A stretch of DNA of 64,000 nucleotides from CADEDV01 sp964596345 (lineage in GTDB: Bacteria; Bacteroidota; Bacteroidia; Chitinophagales; Chitinophagaceae): assembly GCA_964596345.1 (NCBI GenBank), contig CAZQSZ010000006.1, forward strand, positions 248,001 to 312,000, given 5' to 3'. Within the stretch, counting starts at the first letter, position 1. The number at the start of each line of letters is the position of its first letter. Below are positions 63,706 to 64,000 of the stretch, in pieces. A program made the translations under genes and the position numbers. The notes below the pieces were generated by a model. The model did not search any database, was not told the origin of the DNA, and saw only the letters and a program-made list of their open reading frames with translations.

Positions 63706-64000
63706 ATGAAAAAGACAATAACGATTGTTTTATTAGTTGCCTGTATGTCCGGCAAGGCCCAGGAGTACAAATCATTCCCGATGTGGAATCCCCAATTACC
63801 GGTGGAGCAACGGGTAAACGACGTGGTGAGCCGTCTTACACTGGAAGAAAAAGTAGCACAAATGCTGAATGCAACACCCGCTATTCCCCGGCTTGGTATT
63901 CCTGCTTACGACTGGTGGAATGAAGTATTACATGGCGTGGCAAGAACACCATTTAAGCTGACCGTATTCCCACAGGCAATCGGCATGGCCGCCACCTGGG
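63706..64000 (+). CDS. GH3 beta-glycosidase (5' part; continues beyond window)
   Basis: The first 98 codons are visible (ATG 63706). A signal peptide ends near KAQ and is followed by a GH3 N-terminal domain typical of xylosidase-type members: QRVNDVVSRLTLEEKVAQML, IPRLGIPAYDWWNEVLHGVAR and VFPQAIGMAATW. The last motifs are shared with plant and bacterial beta-xylosidases rather than classical beta-glucosidases. Catalytic Asp and Glu lie outside the window. It is 17 nt after the GH43 gene. Confidence 0.88.
   Translation, partial: MKKTITIVLLVACMSGKAQEYKSFPMWNPQLPVEQRVNDVVSRLTLEEKVAQMLNATPAIPRLGIPAYDWWNEVLHGVARTPFKLTVFPQAIGMAATW

Overview
This window is a chromosomal segment of a member of the Bacteroidota, most likely family Chitinophagaceae. 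The signs are SusC/SusD pairs, two large secreted proteases ending in type IX secretion (T9SS) sorting domains, a DUF5103 T9SS plug protein, promoters of the Bacteroidota TAnnTTTG type, intrinsic terminators, and generally weak Shine-Dalgarno sequences. Both edges cut genes: a GH13 alpha-glucosidase on the left and a GH3 glycosidase on the right.

Positions 1-39 kb are mostly housekeeping and envelope genes. They include a GH13 and a GHL10 glycosidase-like lipoprotein, a T9SS-sorted subtilisin, an FSA-type transaldolase, the SRP RNA (minus strand, about 8.7 kb), a DUF5103 plug protein, a LolC/E-type ABC permease, an rRNA/tRNA 2'-O-methyltransferase, a BamA/TamA-like protein and truB. Next comes a MoxR-DUF58-DUF4350-DUF4129-SpoIIM operon, opposite an RDD gene. 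This operon is interrupted by a four-helix-bundle (S23) gene flanked by inverted repeats. It is followed by two small membrane proteins, proS, a serine-rich lipoprotein, an OmpP1/FadL-type porin, a CoA-disulfide-reductase/rhodanese fusion, a tRNA-modification block (miaA, cca, tsaC), a glycosyltransferase, dapD, a T9SS-sorted metalloprotease and tRNA-Leu(CAG).

Positions 39.3-64 kb form a polysaccharide utilization locus for (methyl)glucuronoxylan. On the minus strand, in transcription order, are susC, susD, a GH30 glucuronoxylanase, xylulokinase, xylose isomerase and mannonate dehydratase. On the plus strand are two paralogous LacI regulators, GH67 alpha-glucuronidase, an SDR dehydrogenase, GH115 alpha-glucuronidase, GH10 xylanase, a GPH sugar symporter, two GH43 enzymes (one without a signal peptide) and the start of a GH3 enzyme. 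The logic is as follows. GH10 and GH30 cut the xylan, SusCD imports oligomers, GH115 and GH67 release glucuronate, GH43 and GH3 release xylose, and the symporter carries products to the cytoplasm. XylA and XylB feed xylose to the pentose phosphate pathway, while the SDR (probable mannonate oxidoreductase) and UxuA process the uronate. A 15-bp near-palindrome, TGCAACCGATTGCAA, lies between susC and the first lacI and again directly before the second lacI. It is the likely LacI operator.

The main candidates for something unusual are the inverted-repeat S23 cassette inside the MoxR operon, the tandem LacI pair with twin operators, the run of TTG/GTG start codons in the MoxR operon, the structured susC leader, and an identical 12-bp promoter core in front of the SRP RNA and tRNA-Leu genes. 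I saw no CRISPR array, insertion sequence, prophage or defence island.
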